The translations under genes were made by a program, and so were the position numbers. From positions 1 to 64,000 of the forward strand of contig NZ_FOXB01000007.1 of assembly GCF_900115615.1 (NCBI RefSeq): 64,000 nucleotides of DNA, written 5' to 3'. Source of the stretch: Hydrogenimonas thermophila (GTDB lineage Bacteria > Campylobacterota > Campylobacteria > Campylobacterales > Hydrogenimonadaceae). The notes beneath the pieces are model-generated. The model was not told the origin of the DNA. It saw only the letters and a list, made by a program, of their open reading frames with translations, and did no database searches. Of the stretch, positions 44,469-52,485 are shown piece by piece. Within the stretch, counting starts at the first letter, position 1. Each line of letters begins with the position of its first letter.

Positions 44469-45524
44469 TTATCTCAAAAAGTTCTCTATCTCTTTTGTAA
44501 TAGGCTCTTTTGATAAGCCATTTAGTAGTCCATAAACCAAAGCTCCTCCAGCTCCTACACCCTCTTTTGCTTCACCTTCATCATAGAGTTTAAGAGCAGG
44601 ATGATTAGAATGACTAAAATCAAAATCTGCATAATAGCCATCTATTTTAAAATCCAACATTTCCAAAAGTGCTTTAAGATTACTGTTTTTATCATTAGCT
44701 ACCCACTTGGTAGTACATAAAGCACAGTTGTTAAGCTCTAACTCTATACCAAGCTCTTTTGCTAAAGAGTTAGCTACTAAAAGTACACCAGCCATCTGTG
44801 TACCTCCTGCCAAAACTACATCAAATCTATCCCTGCAACCAAGAATAAATCCAGCATTGAAAATAAGCATATTATCAGAAGCTTTACCCAATCTATCAAA
44901 TATAGTATCACTATCTTTAATATTTGATAGAGTTTTTTCTATAGTTGTTTTGCGTACAGAGTTAGGTACTTCTTTAAAACTTGAGCTAAAAAACTTTTCA
45001 GCATTATAACCCAAAGCCAAAGCTGTAGTAGTAGCTGTAGTAGTTCCAGATGGAACACTCTCTGCCAATATTACATAGTCTCCATCTGGTGTATACTCTT
45101 TTCCAAACTTAAACCCTTTTTCAAAAACCTCTTTTGCATCTATATTTGCACCCTCATCAATTCTTCCACTAGGAGGTATATCAAAGCGGTGAATGGTATT
45201 TGGTACTTTTGGCTCTACTTTTAATCCTAAATTTAAAAACTCTATTGTTTCAAATGGATTTAGCAGATGAATAGCTCTAGTGATCAAAGCCGGTGTAGGT
45301 ACTCCTGTTGGAGTCTCTGCTATCTCTGTAAGACTAAAAACTTGACCTGTTGCTACAAATTCTCCATCAAGAGTTGGTGTCAGATATATAACTCCTGGTA
45401 TTCCAGCTTGAGTAATCCCAGGTATATCGGCTGTTTGTGTATTTGACAAAGAGAGCATAAATGTAGCTTTTTTACTTTTAAGTCTATCTATATCCCCTCT
45501 ATTTTTTGTAATTTGCTTTATCAT
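44469..45524 (-). CDS. cobT: Nicotinate-nucleotide:base phosphoribosyltransferase (CobT-like)
   Basis: CobT activates the lower-ligand base for transfer to the corrinoid. The 351-residue protein fits the cyanobacterial/archaeal-type CobT rather than the enterobacterial sequence: LSNTQTADIPGITQAG, the ALITRAIHLL block, ILAESVPSGTTTATTTALALG, VVLAGGTQMAGVLLVA and a late EGVGAGGALVYGLL. Base preference (benzimidazole, phenol or purine) cannot be read from sequence, and no bluB or bza gene is nearby. It lies 50 bases after the kinase-like gene. Confidence 0.88.
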   Translation of the reverse strand: MIKQITKNRGDIDRLKSKKATFMLSLSNTQTADIPGITQAGIPGVIYLTPTLDGEFVATGQVFSLTEIAETPTGVPTPALITRAIHLLNPFETIEFLNLGLKVEPKVPNTIHRFDIPPSGRIDEGANIDAKEVFEKGFKFGKEYTPDGDYVILAESVPSGTTTATTTALALGYNAEKFFSSSFKEVPNSVRKTTIEKTLSNIKDSDTIFDRLGKASDNMLIFNAGFILGCRDRFDVVLAGGTQMAGVLLVANSLAKELGIELELNNCALCTTKWVANDKNSNLKALLEMLDFKIDGYYADFDFSHSNHPALKLYDEGEAKEGVGAGGALVYGLLNGLSKEPITKEIENFLR

Positions 45525-45574
45525 AAATTTTAAATCTCCTTTTAATAGTCTGCAATTGAAAAATATTTTGTAGT

Positions 45575-46384
45575 TTACTTTTTCTTAACGTATTTTGCAC
45601 TTAAATTATAAAATATCTCAAGAAGCTCTTTATAGTCTCTATTTCCAATATATCTTGTAGCAGCATAATATAAAGAGACAAATTTCATATACTCCACAAA
45701 CTCTTTTAAGCAAATTTCTTCGCTATATCCATTAAACAGAGCTTTTAATTTATCTTGATTTAAATTTAAATTATCTATACACCAAGATATAGCTACAACT
45801 CCTAAATCAAAATATCTATCACCCATTGATGCATCGCTAAAGTCATATACACCACTCAATCTATTGCCAATAAATTTAACATTATCTCTAAATAGGTCTG
45901 CGTGGATTAAAGTATCAACTTTAGGATTGCACTCTATAAAATCAAGACACTCTTTAATTGGAGCAATATTATATTTATCTACCAAAGACTCTAAACTATC
46001 TTTACTATATTTGCCACTATCTAACTCAAAATCAAACTCAATCCTGTGCAATTTAGCTAAAAACTCTCCAATAGCCTCTACCTGAGCCGGTGTAGTCTCT
46101 TTTAAACTATTGCCTGGTATCTGCTCATAAACTAAAACCTCTCCCCCGTCTATTTCAAAGCTATCTACAATTTTTGGCACCAATAGATTGTGCTTTATCA
46201 TCTGCTGATGTAGTTTTATCTCTTTATCTATTTGAGTTTTAGATCTATCATCAAATATTTTTAGAACAAACTGCTTACCAAGAAGATATACACTTTGACT
46301 CACTCCATCACTTGTTGGGATTAAAGAGAAGTTTTGATACCTTTTTGGCAAGAGAGATTTTTCTATTTTATATTTAACTCCCAT
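45575..46384 (-). CDS. APH/choline-kinase-fold kinase in the cobamide operon
   Basis: A 269-residue kinase of the aminoglycoside-phosphotransferase/choline-kinase fold: an N-lobe lysine in FVLKIFDD, catalytic HADLFRDN (H-x-D-x4-N) and metal-binding GVYDFSDAS, DRYFDLGV. The start at ATG 46384 (MGVKYKIEK) follows GAGG and overlaps cbiA by 11 bases; an in-frame ATG 60 bases upstream lacks a site. Its neighbours are all cobamide enzymes, so it is unlikely to be a drug-resistance gene. A plausible role is making threonine (or serine) phosphate for CobD, replacing PduX; this is inference. Confidence 0.75.
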   Translation of the reverse strand: MGVKYKIEKSLLPKRYQNFSLIPTSDGVSQSVYLLGKQFVLKIFDDRSKTQIDKEIKLHQQMIKHNLLVPKIVDSFEIDGGEVLVYEQIPGNSLKETTPAQVEAIGEFLAKLHRIEFDFELDSGKYSKDSLESLVDKYNIAPIKECLDFIECNPKVDTLIHADLFRDNVKFIGNRLSGVYDFSDASMGDRYFDLGVVAISWCIDNLNLNQDKLKALFNGYSEEICLKEFVEYMKFVSLYYAATRYIGNRDYKELLEIFYNLSAKYVKKK

Positions 46385-47651
46385 CAAAAAACCTCTCAAT
46401 AATCTTAGGATTGACTCTAAATAGAGTATGCAAATATGTCCCAAAGACTTTTTTTTGATTAGTAGCCCAACTTCCCACCTCTCCTTTAGAGCCTACTCTT
46501 TTATATAGAGTATCAAACCCCTTCTTGAGTGTAGAAACAGTTGGTTTTGTGTAGTGGAATGCGTGCCCCTTGACTCCATCACTGTTATAGTAGTATCCAA
46601 GTCTGGCAAACCTATTCCCAAGCTCAAACTCTATATCTAAAACTCCACTCATTACCTTATCATCTACCTTTTTAGATAGATATAAAAGTCCTGCACACTC
46701 TGCATATATTGGCTTTGTTTTACTATGTTCAACAATTGAGTTTTTGAAACTGTTTGAATGTTTTATTCTATTATAGGCATCAACACTCTCTACATAACCA
46801 CCAGGAATATAGAGAAAGTCTGTATCATTTGGAACTGCTTCATCTTTGGTACTGTCAATTACTACTACCTCTTTAAACATCTCTTTTAAAAACTGCAAAT
46901 TATCATAGTACAAAAATGAGAAGTTCTCATCATTTACAATGGTAATCTTTTTATCTAATCTTTTAAATTTTGGAAATGGATAAGAGTTTTTGACTCTTTT
47001 TTTATGAGTTTCAGCAATTTTAGAAAGCCTGTATATATCTATATGCTCCAAAACCTCTTTAGAGATAGCTTCAATCTTTGATAAATCTCTTAAATCCAAT
47101 CCCAAGTGGGTGTCTCTTAAGCTTTCCAAATCTTTTCTTATCCATCCTAAAACCTCTATTTGATGGAACTCTTTAGAGATTAAGTTTTTAATAAGCTCAT
47201 AGTGACTCTTTGATGAGACTCTATTTATTACAACAGCTTTGATTGTATTATCTTTTCTATACTCAAGTAACCCCTTTAATAGTGCTACAATTGTAATGTA
47301 ACTCCCACTTCCATCTAAAAGCATCACTACCGGAGTATCTAAGTCTCTTGCTATGGAGTAGGTACTACAGCCTCTATCATCTCCATCATAAAAGCCCATA
47401 ACCCCTTCAATTACAGCCCACTCCTCTGTGGCATAATGATAGTAAATCCACTCTACTTGCTCTTTACTCATCATAAAGGAATCAAGGTTGATTGACTCTT
47501 TGAGAGCTACTCTTTTGTGAAATTGAGGATCTATAAAATCAGGACCAACTTTAAATGGTCTAACGTTACCTCTAAAGTGGTAAAGCAAAGCTGTAGTGAG
47601 TATTGTTTTACCTCTATTTGACCCACAAGCTGATATAGCAACTCTTTTCAT
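46374..47651 (-). CDS. cbiA: Cobyrinic acid a,c-diamide synthase
   Basis: CbiA amidates the a and c side chains of (cobalt-)cobyrinic acid. The 425-residue protein has the ATP loop ACGSNRGKTILT, a deviant form of the usual G-T-x-SG-x-GKT, then FKVGPDFIDPQFH, VIEGVMGFYDG, LYIPGGYVE and a C-terminal glutaminase with the nucleophile in AECAGLLYLS and GTYLHTLFR. hipB ends only 12 bases upstream, so cbiA is likely read from the hipA-hipB transcript or through it. Confidence 0.93.
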   Translation of the reverse strand: MKRVAISACGSNRGKTILTTALLYHFRGNVRPFKVGPDFIDPQFHKRVALKESINLDSFMMSKEQVEWIYYHYATEEWAVIEGVMGFYDGDDRGCSTYSIARDLDTPVVMLLDGSGSYITIVALLKGLLEYRKDNTIKAVVINRVSSKSHYELIKNLISKEFHQIEVLGWIRKDLESLRDTHLGLDLRDLSKIEAISKEVLEHIDIYRLSKIAETHKKRVKNSYPFPKFKRLDKKITIVNDENFSFLYYDNLQFLKEMFKEVVVIDSTKDEAVPNDTDFLYIPGGYVESVDAYNRIKHSNSFKNSIVEHSKTKPIYAECAGLLYLSKKVDDKVMSGVLDIEFELGNRFARLGYYYNSDGVKGHAFHYTKPTVSTLKKGFDTLYKRVGSKGEVGSWATNQKKVFGTYLHTLFRVNPKIIERFFDGS

Positions 47652-47663
47652 ATTTTGTCTTAG

Positions 47664-47888
47664 TTAAATCTTACAAAATGGATTTCTTGGTTTAAGCTCT
47701 ATTGCATACCCTAAAATAGAAAGTATATTATCTAGGGTTGCAACGCTAATATTTCCAAAATACCCATTTTCAAGCTTTGAAAGTGTTGTTCGGCTAAGTC
47801 CTGCCATCTTGGCTAGCTCCTCTTGTTTTAGCCCTTTCTCTTTTCGCTTTATTCTAATAACTTCTCCAATTTCTGATAACATCATCAT
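47664..47888 (-). CDS. HipB-like XRE antitoxin
   Basis: A 74-residue helix-turn-helix protein of the XRE/HipB class: IGEVIRIKRKEKGLKQEELAKMAGLSRTTLSKLENG gives the full HTH. The rest is a short dimerisation segment. It overlaps the upstream hipA gene by 35 bases. It is expected to neutralise HipA and repress the pair. The order hipA then hipB is the reverse of the E. coli hipBA operon. Confidence 0.85.
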   Translation of the reverse strand: MMMLSEIGEVIRIKRKEKGLKQEELAKMAGLSRTTLSKLENGYFGNISVATLDNILSILGYAIELKPRNPFCKI

Positions 47889-49056
47889 CTATCTCCTTAA
47901 TCGGAATTTCTAATAATGACAACTTCCAACTATCTATCATTCTCTTACCTATCTTGTTAAAATGAGGATTCTCTTTAATGTAAATTTCAAGCTCATCTAT
48001 TGAACTTTCAAGAGCTTTTTTACACTCTTCATAGAAAAGTGTAGCTTTTGTTTTAGATAAATTGCAATGCTTTACGCCAAAATTGATAAGTTCATTTTTA
48101 GTGTGCCATATCTTTTTACCATTTAGTGTCAAAGCTGGTTTATCTTTAAAAATATAAGCAGTAGTTGTAACAATATCATAAGCAGGTGCAAATCTAATCT
48201 CACTAAAGTCATCATTAAACAAAAGTCCAAAATTTTTAAGATGTGCATCTCCATTTTTTAATAAATAGTTCATCACCACAGTTTTAAAAAAATATTCCAT
48301 CGATTTTGTACTGTTTGTTACAAAAGAGTTAATGACTTTTGCAACCTGTTCATAGCTTCCTTGATATTTACTGTTTCTATTTTTATCCATCAAAGATAAA
48401 ACCTCTTCAAACCCATAAACTAAATCTCCATCATAAATAAATTTTTCAACTATCAAAAATCTTCTGTTTTTAGAAAGATATATATTTGGAATAGGCACAC
48501 CCGCTTTTTGAACAGCTTTTAGACAAAAATACTCATTTTCAGCCAAATTTTCGAACTCATCTCCCCAAGTTTTGACAATATACTCTTTTAAATCTAGTCT
48601 CTCTTTATCTCTTATTAAAGCAATAGTTTTAGGTTGAACTCCTGAGATAGCATTTTTATCTAAAAATTGATTTAGTAGATAGTTAAAAGTATCTTGCGTA
48701 TCATTATTTAAAATTTCATCAATATCTAAAAAATCAAAATTTAGTTTTTTATTTTCACTTTCAAAAGTTATTCGTCCATCTATATTTGGAGATAAAAGAG
48801 AAAATAGAAGATAATCATCAATATACCCATACTCTTTTGTCAAAAGATTTTTAAATATTTCAAAAAGATAACCCTCTGGTAAAAATGTCTCAAAATATGG
48901 TGGAAATCTATACTCCCAACTATAAATTTTCTGTGTATTTGGAAGAGAAAGAGATATAGAGTTTTCCAATTCAAGATTTTTATAATTTAAAAAGTATCTT
49001 TTTTTATCGTATATAAAATCTGCAATCTCTATATCTGAATGGAATATTTTGATCAT
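47854..49056 (-). CDS. HipA-like serine/threonine kinase toxin
   Basis: A 400-residue HipA-family kinase. The SGVQPKTIAL loop matches the HipA activation/phosphate-binding loop, and the active site is visible as KNGDAHLKNFG (catalytic D and N) followed by FAPAYDIVTTTAY (metal-binding D). HipA kinases inactivate tRNA synthetases and arrest growth. It lacks the longest N-terminal subdomain of E. coli HipA but all catalytic residues are present. It sits between cbiH and cbiA and has its own promoter-like region at 49068-49091. Confidence 0.85.
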   Translation of the reverse strand: MIKIFHSDIEIADFIYDKKRYFLNYKNLELENSISLSLPNTQKIYSWEYRFPPYFETFLPEGYLFEIFKNLLTKEYGYIDDYLLFSLLSPNIDGRITFESENKKLNFDFLDIDEILNNDTQDTFNYLLNQFLDKNAISGVQPKTIALIRDKERLDLKEYIVKTWGDEFENLAENEYFCLKAVQKAGVPIPNIYLSKNRRFLIVEKFIYDGDLVYGFEEVLSLMDKNRNSKYQGSYEQVAKVINSFVTNSTKSMEYFFKTVVMNYLLKNGDAHLKNFGLLFNDDFSEIRFAPAYDIVTTTAYIFKDKPALTLNGKKIWHTKNELINFGVKHCNLSKTKATLFYEECKKALESSIDELEIYIKENPHFNKIGKRMIDSWKLSLLEIPIKEIDDDVIRNWRSY

Positions 49057-49067
49057 TTTTCCACTTT

Positions 49068-49091
49068 ATGTTCATTTTACTTAACATTATA
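49068..49091 (-). promoter_or_regulatory. Promoter and operator-like repeat of hipA
   Basis: On the minus strand TATAAT (49091 to 49086) forms a -10 about 30 bases before ATG 49056. It overlaps the inverted repeat ATGTT-N10-AACAT (49068-49087), placed where an autorepressor (HipB) would act. Confidence 0.4.
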
Positions 49092-49156
49092 GTCAAATAT
49101 ATATATTTTGTAAAGTATTTTAAACATATAAACCCAAAGAAACGACTCTTTTCAAC

Positions 49157-49942
49157 TTAGTCCTTTTTTAACTCTCCACTTAAATCATACTTGTTTAGAT
49201 AGCCTCTAGGAGTGAGTAATAGTCCATTTTTAGTGAGCTTTGTATTTGAATTGCCAACTAGTATTAAAGTTGACATTGTAATATCTGGATGCTCTATATC
49301 TTTATCAATTAAATCTTGACTATTTGTGATAGTAACTCTCTCTTTGGCTCTTCCTACATTTGAAGCAATTACTACCGGCCTATCGTCAACTTTTGATAAC
49401 TCTTTTAGAAAATCTCTATATGGCTCTACTCTTGTTTTTGATTTTGGATTATATATTCCAATTACAAAATCACCCTCTAACGCTAACCTAACTCTTTTTT
49501 TGATTAACTCTTTATCTGTAAGTCTGTCCGATAGTGAAATGATTGCAAAATCTTGGCTAACAGGAGCTCCAACCCTTGAAGCTACAGCTAAAAATGAAGT
49601 AACTCCAGCAATAGTAATAACCTCTATCTCATCCCACAGATCCATCTCATCAACAAGCTCTACTACCAATGTGGCCATTCCATAAACATTTACATCACCA
49701 TTTGAGATAATAGCAGTTGTTTTACCACTCCTTGCTGACTCTATAGCCTCTTTGCATCTATCTATCTCTTTTGTCATTCCAGATGTGTATATCTCTTTGC
49801 CAATTAACAACTCTTTTAACTCTTTGGCATATTTAACATATGAAACAACCACTTCACACTCTTCAATTGCTTTTCTAGCTTCAAGAGTCATAAAGTCTAC
49901 TCCACCAGCACCACTACTTAAAATATACAACCTCTTTGCCAC
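49157..49942 (-). CDS. cbiH: Cobalt-precorrin-3B C17-methyltransferase
   Basis: CbiH methylates C17 with ring contraction in the anaerobic corrin route. The 261-residue tetrapyrrole methylase has ILSSGAGGVDFMT near the start, ISNGDVNVYGM, ITIAGVTSFLAVASRVGAP, FVIGIYNPKSKTR and a late LILVGN. The start is GTG at 49942, sharing one base with the cbiG stop (TAGTG). The hipA-hipB pair follows after 100 bases. Confidence 0.9.
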   Translation of the reverse strand: MAKRLYILSSGAGGVDFMTLEARKAIEECEVVVSYVKYAKELKELLIGKEIYTSGMTKEIDRCKEAIESARSGKTTAIISNGDVNVYGMATLVVELVDEMDLWDEIEVITIAGVTSFLAVASRVGAPVSQDFAIISLSDRLTDKELIKKRVRLALEGDFVIGIYNPKSKTRVEPYRDFLKELSKVDDRPVVIASNVGRAKERVTITNSQDLIDKDIEHPDITMSTLILVGNSNTKLTKNGLLLTPRGYLNKYDLSGELKKD

Positions 49943-50952
49943 TATATTGCTCCTGCTAATGTTATTTTTTTGTGTAAAGCAACTTTTTTAATAACTAACT
50001 CTTTATAGTGTGAAGCCAAAATAGCACTTGGTTCTGCTACCCCTTTAATACCAAAAAATTTTTTGGATGCTGATGAGCTAAACTCCATCTCAAGAGAGTT
50101 TATATCTTCCTTTTTAAAAAATTTTATCTCTTTGCCAAGAGACTTTACAAACTCCAACAGTCCCAATTCAGAGGACTTTGCTTCAAATGATGCAAAAAGG
50201 GCAATGTCATCTTTTGAAATCTTATAGTTTTCAATAAACTCTGCGAAAGCCTCTTCTATCTCCTCTTTGGTAGTACCTTGATTACACCCTATACCAATAT
50301 AAATCTTTGGTCTCAAAGTCAAGTTTTCAAAGTTTCCAAAAGGAGATATAACCACACTGTTATCATCTACACTATCAAAGTCTATTAACTCTAAATTATC
50401 TTTTTTTGGCAGAGAGTCAAAGATTGATTCATATGTTGCTACTTTTACCGCTTTTTTATTAAGAAGATTATTTGAGATTTTTGCCAAGCATTTTATATTC
50501 TCTATCCTCCAGCCTCTTTTTTTGGCTACCATATCAAAAGCTAAAGTATTGGTCTGATCTGTAGCTGTAGATATAAACACAGATGCATTAAGCCTGCTTG
50601 CAAGTAAGTTTGCTAACTCATTTGCTCCACCTAAATGTCCACTAAGCAATGGTACAATCTTGCTAAGAGCCAAGTCTATTACCAAAACAGCTGGATCGCT
50701 GGATTTATCTTTTAAAAAAGGGGCAATCTTTCTTACTACTGCTCCTATAGCCAATATTGCTATGATTGCATCATACTTTTGCCAAGCTAAGCCCATAATA
50801 TCATCAAGCTTTTGATAGTTTATTACTCTATGTTCACTGGAGCTAAACCCTTCTTTGGCATATATATCCACATCAAAATCACTCATAAATGAGCTAAGCT
50901 TCAAACTAGCATTAAAGCTTGGTTGATTTATTGAAACTATTGCTACTTTCAA
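49942..50952 (-). CDS. cbiG: Cobalt-precorrin-5A hydrolase
   Basis: CbiG opens the ring-A lactone and releases acetaldehyde. The 336-residue protein has the N-terminal domain with LAIGAVVRKIAPFLKDKSSDPAVLVID and LSGHLGGANELA, then the central VISPFGN linker and C-terminal IYIGIGCNQGTTKEEIEEA with GVAEPSAIL. The length is normal for a stand-alone CbiG. It lies 96 bases after cbiF across two hairpins and is joined to cbiH. Confidence 0.92.
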   Translation of the reverse strand: MKVAIVSINQPSFNASLKLSSFMSDFDVDIYAKEGFSSSEHRVINYQKLDDIMGLAWQKYDAIIAILAIGAVVRKIAPFLKDKSSDPAVLVIDLALSKIVPLLSGHLGGANELANLLASRLNASVFISTATDQTNTLAFDMVAKKRGWRIENIKCLAKISNNLLNKKAVKVATYESIFDSLPKKDNLELIDFDSVDDNSVVISPFGNFENLTLRPKIYIGIGCNQGTTKEEIEEAFAEFIENYKISKDDIALFASFEAKSSELGLLEFVKSLGKEIKFFKKEDINSLEMEFSSSASKKFFGIKGVAEPSAILASHYKELVIKKVALHKKITLAGAI

Positions 50953-50979
50953 AAAAACTCCTTAAATTAGGTAAACAGT

Positions 50980-51010
50980 GTTTTTGGATGCAAATATGCA
51001 TACCAAAAAC
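50980..51010 (-). repeat. Hairpin 2 between cbiF and cbiG
   Basis: GTTTTTGGATGCA (50980-50992) pairs with TGCAT-A-CCAAAAAC (50997-51010) with one bulged base and an AATA loop, a 13-base stem just upstream of cbiG. It might be an attenuator or mRNA stability element. Confidence 0.5.
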
Positions 51011-51022
51011 TCACAAAATGCT

Positions 51023-51048
51023 ATGAAAGTGAAACAGTTCACTTTCAT
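51023..51048 (-). repeat. Hairpin 1 directly after cbiF stop codon
   Basis: ATGAAAGTGAA and TTCACTTTCAT are perfect 11-base arms with a 4-base loop, beginning the base after the cbiF stop. Read leftward it is followed by only a weak T run (AGCATTTTG), so it is probably a partial terminator or 3'-end stabiliser rather than a full stop. Confidence 0.5.
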
Positions 51049-51780
51049 TTAACATATTTTGCCTTTATACTCTTTGCTATACAGATGTGAGCTAACACTC
51101 TCTTTTTGATTTAAAAAGTCACCAAGTAAAATCAAAGCTACACCTTTAATATGCTCTACCATAGGCGATATTGAATCAAGAGTTCCTTTGTAGATAGCTT
51201 CATCTTCCCACGTAGCTTTCTCTACCACCCAACAAGGGGTATCTTTGCTATATCCTAAAGAGAGAGCTTTTTTTACCAATTTATCTATTAAATTAATAGA
51301 AAGATAGAAGACTAAAGATGAATTTTTACATCTTAAGATATTCTCTAAATCCTCTGGATTTGGAGTTCGTCCTGCTACTCTTGATATGATTAGAGTCTGA
51401 GATACTCCAGGAATTGTATACTCAATCCCCAAACTAGCACTAGCCCCAAAAGCTGCACTCACTCCAGGAATTACCTCATAAGTAATACCTTCAGCATTTA
51501 AAAACTCTATCTGCTTTGCTATAGTAGAGTATATAGTAGGATCTCCTGTATGAAGTCTTACTAATGTTTTATCTTTATGCATTTTCAAAAACTCGAAAAT
51601 TTCATCATAACTCATTTTATGAGAGTTTTTAATGAGAGCTGTATCTTTACACCATTTTAGTAACTCTTTTGGAACAAGTGAACCTGTATATAACACTACA
51701 TCAGCTGCTTTTAATATATTAAAAGCTTTTAGAGTAATAAGCTCAGGATCTCCCGGACCCGCACCAATAAAATATATCAT
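51049..51780 (-). CDS. cbiF: Cobalt-precorrin-4 C11-methyltransferase
   Basis: CbiF methylates C11 of cobalt-precorrin-4. The 243-residue tetrapyrrole methylase begins MIYFIGAGPGDPELIT and has VVLYTGSLVPKELL, VRLHTGDPTIYS, VIPGVSAAFGASASLG, TLIISRVAGRTP and FYLSI, all CbiF/CobM features. A strong GGGGGAG ribosome binding site precedes ATG 51780 by 9 bases. A Uma2 gene separates it from cbiET. Confidence 0.95.
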   Translation of the reverse strand: MIYFIGAGPGDPELITLKAFNILKAADVVLYTGSLVPKELLKWCKDTALIKNSHKMSYDEIFEFLKMHKDKTLVRLHTGDPTIYSTIAKQIEFLNAEGITYEVIPGVSAAFGASASLGIEYTIPGVSQTLIISRVAGRTPNPEDLENILRCKNSSLVFYLSINLIDKLVKKALSLGYSKDTPCWVVEKATWEDEAIYKGTLDSISPMVEHIKGVALILLGDFLNQKESVSSHLYSKEYKGKIC

Positions 51781-51893
51781 TGACTATAGCTCCCCCATTT
51801 TTATTTAGTAGATTAATAAAAATATTTCTATTATGAAGTTTCAGATTCTAATTTGTTTAGCAGTTTAAAGAGAATAATCTATCTTTATATTAT

Positions 51894-52433
51894 TTACTTT
51901 TTCTTAAACTTTTTAAAAACTTTACTAAAATTTATGTCAACACTACAACTTAAACCTTCAAACTTATAAACTTGATCAAAAAAATCTCCCTCTTTATCAA
52001 ATTTACCATCTTTAAGCTTATATATTTTTGCTTTTAAATCATCTGGATAGACTAAAATGTAGTAAGGCACCTTTTCGCTTTCATAAATTTTAAATTTATA
52101 CTTCTCATCTCTTTTGCTACTGCTTTTACTTATTATTTCTACAACAATCTCTGGAGTTTTTGTTATATATGCTTCATTTGGTTCATCACATATCAAAGAT
52201 ACATCCGGTTTTAAAACAGTATCGTCACTGATTTTCCAATCTTCTTCCGCAACTACCAAACATTTATCACAATTTTCTATTGATCTTTCAAGTTCGAAAG
52301 CTACTTGCATAGCTAATGCTTGATGAGTAATCATTGGACTTGGAGCCATTGCATAAGCTATACCATCAATTAGTTCCCATTTCCCTTCCCAATGAACATA
52401 ATCATCATAAGTATAATACTCAATCGCACACAT
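51894..52433 (-). CDS. Uma2-family (DUF820) endonuclease-like protein, copy 2
   Basis: A 179-residue Uma2/DUF820 protein with YTYDDYVHWEGKWELIDG, VLKPDVSLICD and PEIVVEIISKSSSKRD. Its layout follows copy 1 at 34595-35146 block by block, so the two are paralogues. The start at ATG 52433 (MCAIEYY) has AAGGA 7 bases upstream and is preferred over an earlier ATG. It is inserted between cbiET and cbiF, 52 bases after the former and 113 before the latter. Confidence 0.8.
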   Translation of the reverse strand: MCAIEYYTYDDYVHWEGKWELIDGIAYAMAPSPMITHQALAMQVAFELERSIENCDKCLVVAEEDWKISDDTVLKPDVSLICDEPNEAYITKTPEIVVEIISKSSSKRDEKYKFKIYESEKVPYYILVYPDDLKAKIYKLKDGKFDKEGDFFDQVYKFEGLSCSVDINFSKVFKKFKKK

Positions 52434-52485
52434 AACACAATCCTTACTATCTTTAGTTTTCAAACTATATTTTACTAAAATATTT

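Noticed and set aside
45575-46384. Aminoglycoside resistance gene
   Set aside because: The fold is shared by many kinases, and the neighbourhood is solely cobamide synthesis with an overlap with cbiA.
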